DNA from: JBNJGB01 sp051747385
Lineage (GTDB): Bacteria > Myxococcota_A > UBA9042 > PHBI01 > JACKFB01
Direction: 5' to 3'
DNA length: 64,000 nt
Assembly (NCBI GenBank): GCA_051747385.1
Contig: JBNJGB010000021.1
Location: 1 to 64,000, forward strand
Shown: positions 51,829 through 59,794 of the stretch, piece after piece
How positions within the stretch are numbered: position 1 is the stretch's first letter
How the letters are laid out: each line of letters opens with the position of its first letter
The notes under the pieces: generated by a model
Told to the model about the DNA's origin: nothing
The model's input: only the letters and a program-made list of their open reading frames with translations
Database searches by the model: none
Translations under genes and position numbers: made by a program

Positions 51829-52766
51829 GGGCCCTCCTTCGCATCCTCGGGCATGTCGCCCTCCTCGGCCGGGTCGGGAGGCTCCTCCGACGGCCCCACC
51901 TCCTCCTCCCCGGCGTCCTCCGACTTTTCGGCGGGCTCGGGAGGCTCCTCCGACGGAGCAGCGTCCCCGTCGTCGCCGATCGCGTCCGGGTCGGCGGCCT
52001 CTCGGTCGGACTCGCCCGCAGCCTCGGGGACCTTCAGGATCTCGGGGCCCGGCACCTCCGACTCCTCGGCCCCCGGCGCCCAGGTCCAGCCGGCGCGCAG
52101 CAGGCCCGTCTCGCCGCCCTCCGCACCCACGAGGCGCCCCTCGGCGTCCACGTAGATCCGCATGACGCCGGGCAGGAGGCCCTCGACCCGCCACACGTGC
52201 AGCGGGTGCTCGCCGCCGTCGGCGTCCATCGCGCGGCGCCCGGTCTCCCGCACGGCGCGGGCCGTCCCGGTGGTGGCCCGCTGCACGTCGACCCAGGGCA
52301 CCGGGACCTCGGCGCCCTCCGGGCCCTCCAGGCGGTGGAGCCACGTGGCGATGCTGTGCCATGCCTCCGGATCCCAGAGGGCGCGGGTGGGCCCGCCCGG
52401 GATCTCGGCCGGCTCGCGCTCCATGTGGATGCCGACGATGCGCAGGAGGTCGTCGCGCCGGAAGGCCCGGAGCTCCGGACCCTGTCGGACGTCCTTCTTG
52501 CGCCAGTACTTGAACAGCTCGCCGGTGGGGGTCTGCTGGGCGTGGGTCAGCAGTCGCGCTTCGTCCTCGGCGGCCGGCGCGACCTCCCCGGAGAGGTACC
52601 GGGCCCGCTCGGTGCGGACCTGCTTCGCCTTCTCCTCGCCCACGACCTCACCGGCGTGGGTCCGCGTCCAGGCGTACTCCCAGGTCTCCCGCTCGGCGGC
52701 CTGCACCGCATCCACGGCGATGAGCGTCGGCAGAGCGGCGATCGTGCAGAGGACGAGGCGCTTCAT
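51825..52766 (-). CDS. Exported protein with acidic Pro/Glu tail
   Basis: A 313-residue protein with a signal peptide to about residue 23 ('AVDAVQAAERE'). Residues 25-225 form a folded domain ('EYAWTRTHAGEVVGEEKAKQVRTERARYLSG' ... 'HPLHVWRVEGLLPGVMRIYVDAEGRLVGAEGGETGLLRAGW') that could be an outer-membrane-facing beta structure of the DUF6134/DUF3108-like kind. Residues 240-313 are an acidic Glu/Pro/Asp tail with two 'PSEEPP(E/D)PAE' repeats. It is the first gene of the gshB operon, with a weak promoter at 52795-52824. Function is unknown. Confidence 0.55.
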   Translation of the reverse strand: MKRLVLCTIAALPTLIAVDAVQAAERETWEYAWTRTHAGEVVGEEKAKQVRTERARYLSGEVAPAAEDEARLLTHAQQTPTGELFKYWRKKDVRQGPELRAFRRDDLLRIVGIHMEREPAEIPGGPTRALWDPEAWHSIATWLHRLEGPEGAEVPVPWVDVQRATTGTARAVRETGRRAMDADGGEHPLHVWRVEGLLPGVMRIYVDAEGRLVGAEGGETGLLRAGWTWAPGAEESEVPGPEILKVPEAAGESDREAADPDAIGDDGDAAPSEEPPEPAEKSEDAGEEEVGPSEEPPDPAEEGDMPEDAKEGP

Positions 52767-52794
52767 GGGACTCCGTTGCGTGGGGGGTGGCCCC

Positions 52795-52824
52795 CCGTTA
52801 GTGTGGGCCGCTCACGGATGTCAA
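52795..52824 (-). promoter_or_regulatory. Candidate promoter of the gshB operon
   Basis: A perfect TTGACA (52824-52819) and TAACGG (52800-52795) on the minus strand, 18 bases apart. The -10 is weak. Confidence 0.35.
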
Positions 52825-52865
52825 GGCCGACGAACGGCCCGGAGCCGTGGGAGCGGAGCGGGCGC

Positions 52866-53738
52866 ATGCGCTTTCACAAGTACCACGGACTCGGCAACGA
52901 CTTCCTCGTGTTCGCCGGCGGCATGACGGGGATGGCCTCGCTCTCCGAGCGCGACGTGCGCAGTCTCTGCGCGCGCGGCACGGGCGTCGGCGCCGACGGC
53001 GTCATCCTGCCGCGGCCCTCCGACGTGGCCTCGCTGCGCATGGAGCTGGTCAATCGCGACGGCTCGATCCCCGAGATGTGCGGCAACGGGATCCGCTGCC
53101 TGGTGAAGTACGCGGTGGAGGTGCTCGGCCTGTCGGCCAACCCCCTGCCGGTCGAAACGATCGCGGGCGTGCTTTCATGCCGCTGGACCGCGGATCGTCG
53201 CGGGAGCGTGACCTCCGTGCGCGTGGCCATGGGCGCGCCGACGTTCCGGCGCGAGGCCATCCCGATGACGGGCCGGGGCCCCGCGACCCGGGTCCGCGTC
53301 GAGCACGCGGGCGAAGCCCTGGAGGCCGTCGGCGTGGGCACGGGCAACCCCCACATGGTGCTGTTCGGCGACGCCCGCCGGCCCACCGCGGAGCGCCTCG
53401 GCCCCGCGCTGACGAACCACCCCGACTGGCCGAACGGGACCAACGTCGAGTTCGTGGAGCACGTCGGCCCGGAGCACCTGCGCGTGACCGTGTGGGAGCG
53501 TGGCTGCGGGCTGACCCGGGCGTGCGGCACGGGCGCGACCGCCGCCACGGCCGCCGCGATCCTCCGCGGGCACGTCCCGGCCGACCGGCCCATCCGCGTC
53601 TCACTCCCCGGCGGCGACCTGTCGATCACCGTCGAGGAGGACTTCGGCCAGGCCTGGATGGAGGGACCCGCCGAGGAGGTCTACCGGGGCGAGCTCGCGG
53701 GCGGTGTGGTGGCCGCTCTCGAGCACCCCGGGGGCTGA
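52866..53738 (+). CDS. dapF: Diaminopimelate epimerase
   Basis: A 290-residue DapF. ATG 52866 gives the standard 'FHKYHGLGNDFLV' start. Both catalytic cysteines are intact: 'PEMCGNGIRC' near 73 and 'GCGLTRACGTGATA' near 217-223. It converts LL- to meso-diaminopimelate for lysine and peptidoglycan. It is a single gene, divergent from the gshB operon and convergent with rplC. Confidence 0.95.
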   Translation: MRFHKYHGLGNDFLVFAGGMTGMASLSERDVRSLCARGTGVGADGVILPRPSDVASLRMELVNRDGSIPEMCGNGIRCLVKYAVEVLGLSANPLPVETIAGVLSCRWTADRRGSVTSVRVAMGAPTFRREAIPMTGRGPATRVRVEHAGEALEAVGVGTGNPHMVLFGDARRPTAERLGPALTNHPDWPNGTNVEFVEHVGPEHLRVTVWERGCGLTRACGTGATAATAAAILRGHVPADRPIRVSLPGGDLSITVEEDFGQAWMEGPAEEVYRGELAGGVVAALEHPGG

Positions 53739-53882
53739 AACGCAACGAGACCACCGTCTCCGGCGGCCTCGCGGCTGGGGATCGACCGGCGGCCGATCCC
53801 GACGGTCTGGAGCACCGAACAAGACCGTGCTCCCTTTGGGCTACCGGCGATTTTCGGCGCCTCGACCTGCCGCGACCGCTGC

Positions 53883-53902
53883 GCCATGCCAACGGGCATG
53901 GC
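53883..53902. terminator. Hairpin between dapF and rplC
   Basis: GCCATGCC (53883-53890) and GGCATGGC (53895-53902) form a perfect 8-bp stem with a four-base loop. A smaller GGCGC/GCGCC stem follows at about 53917. It could end either convergent transcript, but it has no T-run and is 80 to 145 bases from the stops. Confidence 0.35.
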
Positions 53903-53988
53903 TCGGGACGCGGCACCGGCGCTTCGCGCCTGGCCGATCCACTCGAAAACCCCTCGGAGACCCGCGGTCCGCGCGGTCGATCGGTGCT

Positions 53989-54645
53989 CTATGCGAACGC
54001 GGCGGGCTTCTTGCTGGCCCGGACGGTCACGTAGCCGTTCTTCCCACCCGGCACGGCGCCCTTCACGAGGAGGACGTTGTCCTCGGGGTGGAGGGCCACG
54101 ACGGTCAGGCCGCGCACGGTGACGCGGTCGTTGCCCATCCGACCCGCCATCTGCTTGCCCTTGATGACTCGGGCCGGATCGGCGCCCATGCCGATGGCGC
54201 CGGCGTGGCGCTTGTACTCGTGCGTGCCGTGGGAGTGCTCCTTGGCACCCTTGAAGCCGTGACGCTTTACGACGCCCTGGTAGCCGCGCCCCTTGGTCGT
54301 ACCGGTCACGTCCACGCGCTGGCCCGGCGTGAAGAGGTCCACGGTGAGCTCCTGGCCCACCTCGAACCCCTCGAGCTCCTCCGCGCTCAGGCGGAACTCG
54401 CGGACCTTGCGGGTCGGCTCCACGCCGGCCCGGTGGAAGACCCCGTGCTCCGGCCGGGTCAGCTTCTCCGGCCTGACCTCGCCGAACCCGAGCTTCACGG
54501 CGTCGTAGCCGTCCTTGCCCTCGGCCCGCTTCACCTGGACGACCCGGTTCGGGCCGAGCTCCAGCACGGTGACCGGGACAAGGTTCCCGTCCTGGTCGAA
54601 CACCTGGGTCATGCCGACCTTTCTACCCAACAAGCCTCGTGCCAT
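53989..54645 (-). CDS. rplC: 50S ribosomal protein L3, outside the S10 operon
   Basis: A 218-residue L3, complete: 'GLLGRKVGMTQVFDQDGNLVPVTVLELGPNRVVQVK', the extension 'GTTKGRGYQGVVKRHGFKG...SHGTHEYKRHAGAIG' that reaches the peptidyl transferase centre, and 'KGKQMAGRMG'. The ATG follows GAGGTAG. In most bacteria rplC lies between rpsJ and rplD. Here neither is present: downstream is dapF, convergent, and upstream is an AgmX-like gene. It has a strong promoter of its own at 54716-54744. It is either a relocated gene or a second copy. Confidence 0.95.
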   Translation of the reverse strand: MARGLLGRKVGMTQVFDQDGNLVPVTVLELGPNRVVQVKRAEGKDGYDAVKLGFGEVRPEKLTRPEHGVFHRAGVEPTRKVREFRLSAEELEGFEVGQELTVDLFTPGQRVDVTGTTKGRGYQGVVKRHGFKGAKEHSHGTHEYKRHAGAIGMGADPARVIKGKQMAGRMGNDRVTVRGLTVVALHPEDNVLLVKGAVPGGKNGYVTVRASKKPAAFA

Positions 54646-54715
54646 GGAGCTACCTCACTTCTCGTGGCTGCGCTCTCAGCCGCCCTGCTCGAGCAGTCCG
54701 CGCGGCGGACGCGGG

Positions 54716-54744
54716 AAGCTAGCAGCGCCCCCCAGGGGTGTCAA
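54716..54744 (-). promoter_or_regulatory. Promoter of rplC
   Basis: A perfect TTGACA (54744-54739) and TAGCTT (54721-54716) on the minus strand, 17 bases apart. The start is near 54709, leaving a leader of about 64 bases. It is one of the best promoters in the window. Confidence 0.6.
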
Positions 54745-54796
54745 TCGACAATCCGACGCCCCGTCCGGCGGGGCCCAGGCGGGGTCTCGAGGGCGC

Positions 54797-56929
54797 TCAG
54801 CGGAGGACGATCGGGTAGTTCACGATCATCTGCTTGTCCCGGAACTTCGGGAACGTCGTGCTCCGGAGGGCCGAGACGATGCAGGACTGGACGTCCGACG
54901 ACGTGCCGCCGCCGCTGGTGATGCGGGCGGACTTCACCCGGCCGTTGCCGCCGATGACCAGCGACGTCTTCACGGTCGTGGCCCCCGGCGGCCGGTTCGC
55001 CATCTTCTCGTAGCAGGCCGAAAAGGCCCGGTGCCGCTTGCGCAGCGTGCCCTTGAGGGTCGCCGCGCTCAGCTTCGCGGGCAGGCTCGGATCGGCGGCC
55101 TCCTCGCCGGCCTTCGACTCCTTCTTCTTGTTGAGCTGCTGCAGCAGGTCGTTGACGTCCTTGCTCCCACCGGATCCGCCGGCGGGCTTCGGGGCGGGCG
55201 CGGGGGCGCGCGCCTCCTTCTTCGGCTCCGGCTTCGGCTTCGGGGCCGCCTTGCGCGCCTTCTTCTTCCGGACGACCTTCTCGGGCTCGGGCTCTGGCTC
55301 GGGCTCCTCGGCGGCCTCCTGCTTCTCGGCGGCGGCAGCGGCCTCCTCGCCCTCGGCGGCAGCCTCCTCCTCGCCCTCGGCAGCAGCGGCCTCCTCACCC
55401 TCGGCGGGAGCCTCCCCGCCCTCGGCGGCAGCGGCCTCCTCCTCGCCCTCGGCGGCAGCCTCCTCCTCGGCCGCGGCGGCGGCGGCCTCCTCGCCGGGCG
55501 GGGGCGTCTCGGGCTGCGCGGCCTTCTCCGCACCGGCCGGCTGCTCGGCGGAGGCCGGTGCGACCTTCTCGGCCGTGGGCTCCGACGACGCGGCGCCCTC
55601 GTCTCCCTGAGACGTCCACCACAACGCTCCGGCCACACCCACGAGCAGCAGCACCGCCGCGGCGGCGACATACTTCGGGGCGTTGGAGCGCTTCCGCTTC
55701 ACGATCGGCGCCGCGATCGTCACGCCCGCGCCCGAGTCACCGGAGGGGGCCACCAGGCCCGCGCCGAGGTCCTCGCCGAACGGGCTGTCGGCGGACTCGT
55801 CGCCGGCGGGCTTGTTGCGGGCCGCGACCGCCCGGATGTCCAGCAGGCCGCTGCTCTCCGTGAGGAGCGAGTCCTCGCCGAAGGGATCGGTCGCCTGCTC
55901 CGGCTCGCTCTCGCTCACCTCGTCCAGGCTGAACAGGACGGAGGTCTCGCGGCGCCCGTGGGTCGTGGAAGCGGCGGCCTCTCCGGGGGCCTCCTCGCCG
56001 ACCCCGGCGAAGAGGTCTCCGCCGGCCCCGGCCTCCGACTCCGCGGCGCCGAACAGGGTGTCGCCCCCCTCCGGCTCCTGGCCGGCACCCACGCCGCCGG
56101 CGCTCGGCTCTCCCGGCTCCTCCCCGGCCCGCGTCCGGAGCGCGTCCGGGCCGGCCACCTCGTCCTCGGCCAGCACGGCGCCCTCGCGCTCCGCGAGCGG
56201 CTCCTCGCCCGGCTCCTCGGGGGCCTCCGTGGCCTCCCCTCCGGCTGGCTCGACGGTGCCTGCGAGCTGGGCGTGTGCGGCCTCGATCTCGGCCTGGGGG
56301 ACCATGGTCGTGTCGGCGCCCTCCGCGGGGGCGACCTCCGACTCCTCGCCGGGTTCGGCGGGCTCCTCTGCGAGCGCCTCTCCGGTCTCCGCCGCGGTCT
56401 CCTCGCCCGGCCCCTCCTCGGCGGCCTGCTCGGCCTCCGGCTCCTCGGCCTCCGGCTGCTCGGAGCGCTCCATCACGTCGTCGAGGGCCTCGTGCGTCGC
56501 GTCGACCTCGTCCTTCGAGGCGTGGGTCGTGTCCGCGCCGACCTCCTCGGCCTCCTCGCCCACGCCGCGCAGCGCGTCCATCTCCACGCGCTCGGCCTCC
56601 GGCGCGCCGCCGACGAGCCGCTCGAGGGCCGGCACGTCCTGGAGGTGCGACCACTCCGTCATCCCCTGGTGCCAGACGTAGGTCTCCGGTCCGATCTCCT
56701 GCTTGTCGAGCAGGGCCGACAGCTGCGTGCGATCCACGGGGCCGTGACGCTCCGTGCCGATCGCGTAGTACCAGTCGCTGCTCTCGGGATCGGCGGCGTC
56801 GCCGATGCCCTTGACCAGCATCGGCTGGCCACACTTACGACAGGTTATCTTGAAGACACGCCCGGCCCCCTGAACCTTCTCGTCAGGGATGGCATAGCGC
56901 GCTCCGCAGGCTTCACATGCGATCTTCAT
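54797..56929 (-). CDS. AgmX/GltJ-like zinc ribbon-GYF-TM-TonB protein
   Basis: A 710-residue protein starting at ATG 56929. Residues 1-40 form an MJ0042-type zinc ribbon (C5, C8, C30, C33). A GYF-2 domain spans about 51-104 ('DWYYAIGTERHGPVDRTQLSALLDKQEIGPETYVWHQG'). An acidic linker runs to one TM helix near 420-440 ('YVAAAAVLLLVGVAGALWW'). Then come an Ala/Glu-rich periplasmic stalk and a C-terminal TonB-like AgmX/PglI domain ('LRKRHRAFSACYEKM...RSTTFPKFRDKQMIVNYP'). In Myxococcus xanthus this order defines GltJ of the gliding motor, where the zinc and GYF parts bind MglA. Here no other motility gene is adjacent, so it may be a paralogue with another energy-coupling role. Confidence 0.85.
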   Translation of the reverse strand: MKIACEACGARYAIPDEKVQGAGRVFKITCRKCGQPMLVKGIGDAADPESSDWYYAIGTERHGPVDRTQLSALLDKQEIGPETYVWHQGMTEWSHLQDVPALERLVGGAPEAERVEMDALRGVGEEAEEVGADTTHASKDEVDATHEALDDVMERSEQPEAEEPEAEQAAEEGPGEETAAETGEALAEEPAEPGEESEVAPAEGADTTMVPQAEIEAAHAQLAGTVEPAGGEATEAPEEPGEEPLAEREGAVLAEDEVAGPDALRTRAGEEPGEPSAGGVGAGQEPEGGDTLFGAAESEAGAGGDLFAGVGEEAPGEAAASTTHGRRETSVLFSLDEVSESEPEQATDPFGEDSLLTESSGLLDIRAVAARNKPAGDESADSPFGEDLGAGLVAPSGDSGAGVTIAAPIVKRKRSNAPKYVAAAAVLLLVGVAGALWWTSQGDEGAASSEPTAEKVAPASAEQPAGAEKAAQPETPPPGEEAAAAAAEEEAAAEGEEEAAAAEGGEAPAEGEEAAAAEGEEEAAAEGEEAAAAAEKQEAAEEPEPEPEPEKVVRKKKARKAAPKPKPEPKKEARAPAPAPKPAGGSGGSKDVNDLLQQLNKKKESKAGEEAADPSLPAKLSAATLKGTLRKRHRAFSACYEKMANRPPGATTVKTSLVIGGNGRVKSARITSGGGTSSDVQSCIVSALRSTTFPKFRDKQMIVNYPIVLR

Positions 56930-57009
56930 CCGGGTCGACCCGCCCCAAGGTGAAATCAGGAACAAACAGCCCGCGCGCCTCTTGCGCACGGGATCGTCCG
57001 CGCGACCCT

Positions 57010-57039
57010 TTTATAGGTGAGCCGGGGAAGCGTGAGCAA
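57010..57039 (-). promoter_or_regulatory. Promoter of the AgmX-like gene
   Basis: TTGCTC (57039-57034) and TATAAA (57015-57010) on the minus strand, 18 bases apart; start near 57003, leader of about 75 bases. Confidence 0.5.
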
Positions 57040-57154
57040 CCCCCGCACGGGTCACGCAGCCGCACCCCAATCAACAGGGCTGCCTTGGATTTATGCCCAT
57101 CCCCGCCGCTCACTGGCCCCGCGCGTTCGCGGGCGCCGCCCGAGCGGCCCACCG

Positions 57155-58489
57155 TCAGCGGCCACGGAGGCGGTGAATCCGGCGGCGGAGTGCGGCCCGT
57201 GCCATCGGATCCAGATCGCCGACCACCGTCACCTGGAGGTGCTCCGGGCGAAGGTGTCGGGCAGCGGACTCCGCGCTCTCCGCCGGGTCGACCGCCATGA
57301 GGCGCCGCCAGCGCTCCGCCGGGCCGTCGTGGGGCGCGTGCAGCAGCCGGAGACCGTACCAGGAGCACAGGGCCGCCGGGGCGTCGACCGTCGAGGCGAG
57401 CTCGAAGGCCAGGCGATCGCGGATGCGCGTCCACTCCGCGTCGGCCGCCGGCCGCTCGGACAGGGCATCCACGATCTCCAACGTGGCGTCCACCAGGGCG
57501 ATGGCGTTGCCCGGCGACACCGAGGCCTCCACCGTGAGGAGCGAGCGGCCCTCGTAGGTCTCCAGATCCGCGCCCACGTCGTAGGCGAGGCCGCGCTCGT
57601 CCACGAGGCCCTGGTGGAGGCGGGCGCACGTCCCGTCCTCCAGGAGCCGGTGCGCCATGCTCAGGGCCGGCCAGTCCTCGTGCCGCTCGCCGGGGAGGAC
57701 CCACGAGAGCTGCACCTCGACCTGGCTGCCCGCGTGCGCCACGTACTCGAGGGCCGGGAGGTCGCCGCGAGGCGGCACGTCCACCGGATCCCGCCGCGGG
57801 CCCGGACGGAGGCCGGCGAAGGCCCCCCGGGTCGCCTCGAGCACCGCGTCCGGATCCACCGCGCCGGCGACGGCCACCACCATGTTCTCCGCCCCGTAGT
57901 GGCTCTCCAGCCACCTGCGGCAGTCGTCCAGGTCGAAGCCCCGCACCCGCGCCGGCGTCCCGCCGATCCTGTGGCCGATGCCGCCTCCCGGAAACAGGGC
58001 CAGCTTGGCCACGTTGTCGACCTCCACGTCGCGGCCGCGCTCGTCCACCTCGTCGGCGATCTCCTCCAGGATGATGCGCCGCTCCAGCTCCAGATCGTTC
58101 AGGGCCGGCGCGGACAGCATCGCCCCGAACAGGCGCAGCACCTCCGGCACACGGGCCGGCGCGCAGGTGGCGTCGAAGGCGCCGAAGTCCCGGTAGGTGG
58201 CCGCCCCGACGCCCGTGGCCGCGCGCTCCAGGGCCTCGTTGAGCGCCCAGGCCGTCGGCCACCCCTCGCTCCCCCGGAAGACGACGTGCTCGAGGAAGTG
58301 GCTGAGCCCGTTGTCCCGCGGCCGCTCGTAGCGGGAGCCGACCCGGGCGAACACGCTCACGGAGGCCGTGTGGAGGTGCGGCGCGGGCACCACCACGACC
58401 CGGAGGCCACCGTCCAGGCGCCCCTCGCGGGGCGTGGGCCAGGAGGGGGTCACGGGGTGGGCGCCTGCGTCGGACCGCGGGATTGCCAT
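57155..58489 (-). CDS. M16 family zinc metallopeptidase
   Basis: A 444-residue M16 peptidase. The zinc site H64-F-L-E67-H68 in 'GLSHFLEHVVFRG' is intact, with the distal glutamate in 'RRIILEEIADE' near 145, so it should be active. Residues 1-215 are the catalytic half and 220-440 the second half. There is no signal peptide, so it may be cytoplasmic like the processing-peptidase relatives, or leave by another route. Start ATG 58489. It is divergent from the 58.6 kb gene. Confidence 0.88.
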   Translation of the reverse strand: MAIPRSDAGAHPVTPSWPTPREGRLDGGLRVVVVPAPHLHTASVSVFARVGSRYERPRDNGLSHFLEHVVFRGSEGWPTAWALNEALERAATGVGAATYRDFGAFDATCAPARVPEVLRLFGAMLSAPALNDLELERRIILEEIADEVDERGRDVEVDNVAKLALFPGGGIGHRIGGTPARVRGFDLDDCRRWLESHYGAENMVVAVAGAVDPDAVLEATRGAFAGLRPGPRRDPVDVPPRGDLPALEYVAHAGSQVEVQLSWVLPGERHEDWPALSMAHRLLEDGTCARLHQGLVDERGLAYDVGADLETYEGRSLLTVEASVSPGNAIALVDATLEIVDALSERPAADAEWTRIRDRLAFELASTVDAPAALCSWYGLRLLHAPHDGPAERWRRLMAVDPAESAESAARHLRPEHLQVTVVGDLDPMARAALRRRIHRLRGR

Positions 58490-58614
58490 CGATTCGTTCT
58501 CCCGCTATCTTCTCGCGCGATGTTCCAGGCGATCGGCGTCGAGGTGTGCCCGGAGGCCGGTACGCGGTGTCCGATGATCGCCACAGGTTCTCTCGAAAGC
58601 GACGGCACTAGTCC

Positions 58615-59787
58615 ATGTCCGTAGACGACGTCAACCTGCCCGTGGGGGCGACGGAGGGAATTCGCCCCCAGGATACGACACCGGCGCGGGACGCCGCGGA
58701 CATGAGCCGATCGGGGACATTCCGTCGCGAGGACGATCCGCGCGCGCTCGTGCAGGCCACGCCCCTCGACAAGCTGGCGGTCCGGATGCTGCTCGCCGGG
58801 GGCTCCGTGGTCGATCTGCACCACGTGCCCTTCCGCGACCGGGACGAGATCCGGCGCTTCATGGCGCTGAACGGCTTTTCGGTGGACAACCACATGGAGA
58901 TGGCGCGCCTCGAGTCGCTCCACCGGCGCGCCGTCGCCTACGTGGACGCGACCTTCGACGTGGATCTCCCACCGCGCGTGCGCCGGCCGGAGGACTTCAC
59001 GGACCTCTTCCTGGCCGCCGGTGGACGCTCCCGCTGGGAGCAGCGCGCCGCCGGCGTGGTCCTCAAGGTGATGCACGTCATCAACCACCTGGAGGCCCGC
59101 CGCCTCATCCACCACCTGAGCGTGAGCGAGCGCGCCCTGTTCGAGGCCGCCGCCCGCGAGGTGGACGAGGTCGTCCAGGAGATGCACCGGGCCGGGCTGG
59201 GCCTCATCGGCTACGAGCCGAGCACCAAGTCCGAGCACAGCCTGGTCACCAAGCTGCTCTCGAAGCCCCGGGTCACGGCGGCGCAGATCTTCGACAAGCT
59301 CCGCTTCCGCCTGGTCACCCGGGATCGATCCGACCTGGTGCCGGTCATCCTCTGGCTGGCCAAGCACCTCTTCCCGTTCAACCACGTGGTGGCCGGCGAG
59401 TCCCACAACACCATCCTGGACACGGCGGACGTCAGCCGGGCGCTGGAGCACCTCTCCGTCGACCGGGAGGACGCCGCGGAGGTGCCGGAGCGGGATCCGG
59501 AGACGCCCAACCCCGCGACGTCGTCCAGCTTCCGGATGATCAACTTCGTCGTGGACCTGCCCGTCCGGATCTCGCGCGTGCGCCTCCAGGAGGACCAGGC
59601 CCCCTACGAGCACCTCGGCCACCTGGTGCTGGTCACCCTGGAGCTGCAGCTCTTCGATCGCGCGACGGCGAAGGCCAACGAGGCGGGCGCGGGCAATCAC
59701 GCGGCCTACAAGCGGCGCCAGGTCGAAGTCGTGCGCGGTCGGCTGTGGTGCGGCGACGAGCCCCCGCTCCGCGCGACCGAGGATTGA
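58615..59787 (+). CDS. TIGR04552-like protein with RelA/SpoT-like motifs
   Basis: A 390-residue cytoplasmic protein of a type I associate with the myxobacterial TIGR04552 family (from memory, not searched). Near 215-255 is 'IFDKLRFRLVTRDRSDLVPVILWLAKHL', and near 342-364 'LELQLFDRATAKANEAGAGNHAAYKRRQ'. These resemble the (p)ppGpp synthetase blocks 'i.D..gvRii' and 'EiQiRT..m...AE.G.aaHw.YK' of RelA/SpoT. The preceding N-terminal half (90-200) is helical ('HVINHLEARRLIHHLSVSERALFEAAAREVDEV'). There is no HD hydrolase motif. The similarity is at motif level only. It is convergent with the kinase gene by seven bases. Confidence 0.6.
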   Translation: MSVDDVNLPVGATEGIRPQDTTPARDAADMSRSGTFRREDDPRALVQATPLDKLAVRMLLAGGSVVDLHHVPFRDRDEIRRFMALNGFSVDNHMEMARLESLHRRAVAYVDATFDVDLPPRVRRPEDFTDLFLAAGGRSRWEQRAAGVVLKVMHVINHLEARRLIHHLSVSERALFEAAAREVDEVVQEMHRAGLGLIGYEPSTKSEHSLVTKLLSKPRVTAAQIFDKLRFRLVTRDRSDLVPVILWLAKHLFPFNHVVAGESHNTILDTADVSRALEHLSVDREDAAEVPERDPETPNPATSSSFRMINFVVDLPVRISRVRLQEDQAPYEHLGHLVLVTLELQLFDRATAKANEAGAGNHAAYKRRQVEVVRGRLWCGDEPPLRATED

Positions 59788-59794
59788 GCGGCGA

